A stretch of 15,274 bases of DNA from an uncultured Eubacteriales bacterium (GTDB lineage Bacteria > Bacillota_I > Bacilli_A > RF39 > UBA660), in assembly GCA_900313345.1 (NCBI GenBank), contig OMQW01000027.1, positions 1 through 15,274 on the forward strand, in the 5' to 3' direction. The position numbers and the translations under genes were made by a program. This document shows, piece by piece, positions 14,999 through 15,274 of this stretch. Numbering within the stretch: position 1 is the first letter of the stretch; each line of letters begins with the position of its first letter. The notes beneath the pieces are model-generated. The model was not told the DNA's origin. It was given only the letters and a program-made list of their open reading frames with translations, and searched no databases.

Positions 14999-15242
14999 AT
15001 ATTAATCTAAATACATATAGAAGTATCATTGCTATAAATATTACTAATGCTAGCAATGCTATTATTTCTATAGGTTTTGTTTTTCTTTTGATATCTCCTC
15101 TATTTGCAATTTCTTTTTGCATTTTATTTCCATATTTATTTATATAATCTTTATTATCTAAATTATATGGATTAATTGCTCCACATTGCATACATGATCT
15201 ATCTGTATCTTTTAATTCTGATCCACATACTGGACATTTCAT
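14997..15242 (-). CDS. Small zinc-ribbon membrane protein
   Basis: 81 residues. An N-terminal zinc ribbon, MKCPVCGSEL with SCMQCG (Cys3, Cys6, Cys17, Cys20), is followed by a charged linker and one C-terminal hydrophobic helix (about residues 58-79, IEIIALLALVIFIAMILLYV). The ribbon would lie in the cytoplasm with the helix anchoring it. Such zinc-ribbon plus single-helix proteins are common in Firmicutes and mostly uncharacterised. The ATG follows AAAGGAG with 8-base spacing. Its terminator separates it from truB; genes further upstream are outside the window. Confidence 0.85.
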   Translation of the reverse strand: MKCPVCGSELKDTDRSCMQCGAINPYNLDNKDYINKYGNKMQKEIANRGDIKRKTKPIEIIALLALVIFIAMILLYVFRLI

Positions 15243-15274
15243 ATTTTATTCTCCTTTAAAATAATGATAATTGA

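Noticed and set aside
1..15274. tRNA, rRNA, CRISPR arrays, insertion sequences
   Set aside because: No cloverleaf, spaced direct-repeat array, transposase or terminal inverted repeats were found; all gaps between genes are under 90 bases.

Overview
The window is strongly AT-rich and encodes almost everything on the minus strand, with very short intergenic gaps, clear Shine-Dalgarno (SD) sequences (AGGAGG type), sigma-A type promoters and a CIRCE heat-shock operator. TGG is the tryptophan codon and no intact long gene has an in-frame TGA, so the standard bacterial code applies. This fits a low-GC Firmicute, most likely a small-genome uncultured Bacilli/Mycoplasmatota-related gut lineage (RF39-like). 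That placement is inference from gene content and composition.

Right to left, in the direction of minus-strand transcription: a small zinc-ribbon membrane protein (14997-15242); a TruB-type tRNA pseudouridine synthase with an N-terminal extension of about 115 residues (13777-14955); a cysteine desulfurase (12616-13737) directly abutting a TtcA-like tRNA thiolation PP-loop ATPase (11791-12615); and an M23-type peptidase with an SH3-like tail and no signal peptide (10944-11732). The only plus-strand gene is a 70-residue stand-alone protein resembling the RNA polymerase alpha C-terminal domain (10735-10947). It is divergent from an Mbeg1-like (DUF2974) alpha/beta hydrolase (9599-10654), and the shared promoter region is nearly palindromic.

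The middle holds a decayed surface-protein gene (8209-9518), with an N-terminal membrane/signal segment, a TasA/camelysin-like domain and a DUF6273 C-terminus. It is broken by two stop codons and a one-base frameshift. Next are htpG (Hsp90) behind a HrcA/CIRCE-controlled promoter, a transglutaminase-like Cys/His protein of unknown role, and an AMP-forming acyl-CoA/acyl-adenylate ligase behind a consensus sigma-A promoter and a G7 tract.

The left part is a three-gene signalling operon: a 7TM hybrid histidine kinase, an HPt-receiver fusion, and a small membrane-anchored protein. Its domains make up a full multistep phosphorelay but no DNA-binding or enzymatic output domain is present. The window ends in a partial queH (queuosine biosynthesis).

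Two themes stand out. Several genes serve tRNA modification (queH, truB, and the desulfurase/TtcA-like pair). In addition, nearly all intrinsic terminators overlap the stop codon of the gene they terminate, which suggests a compact genome and transcription uncoupled from translation.
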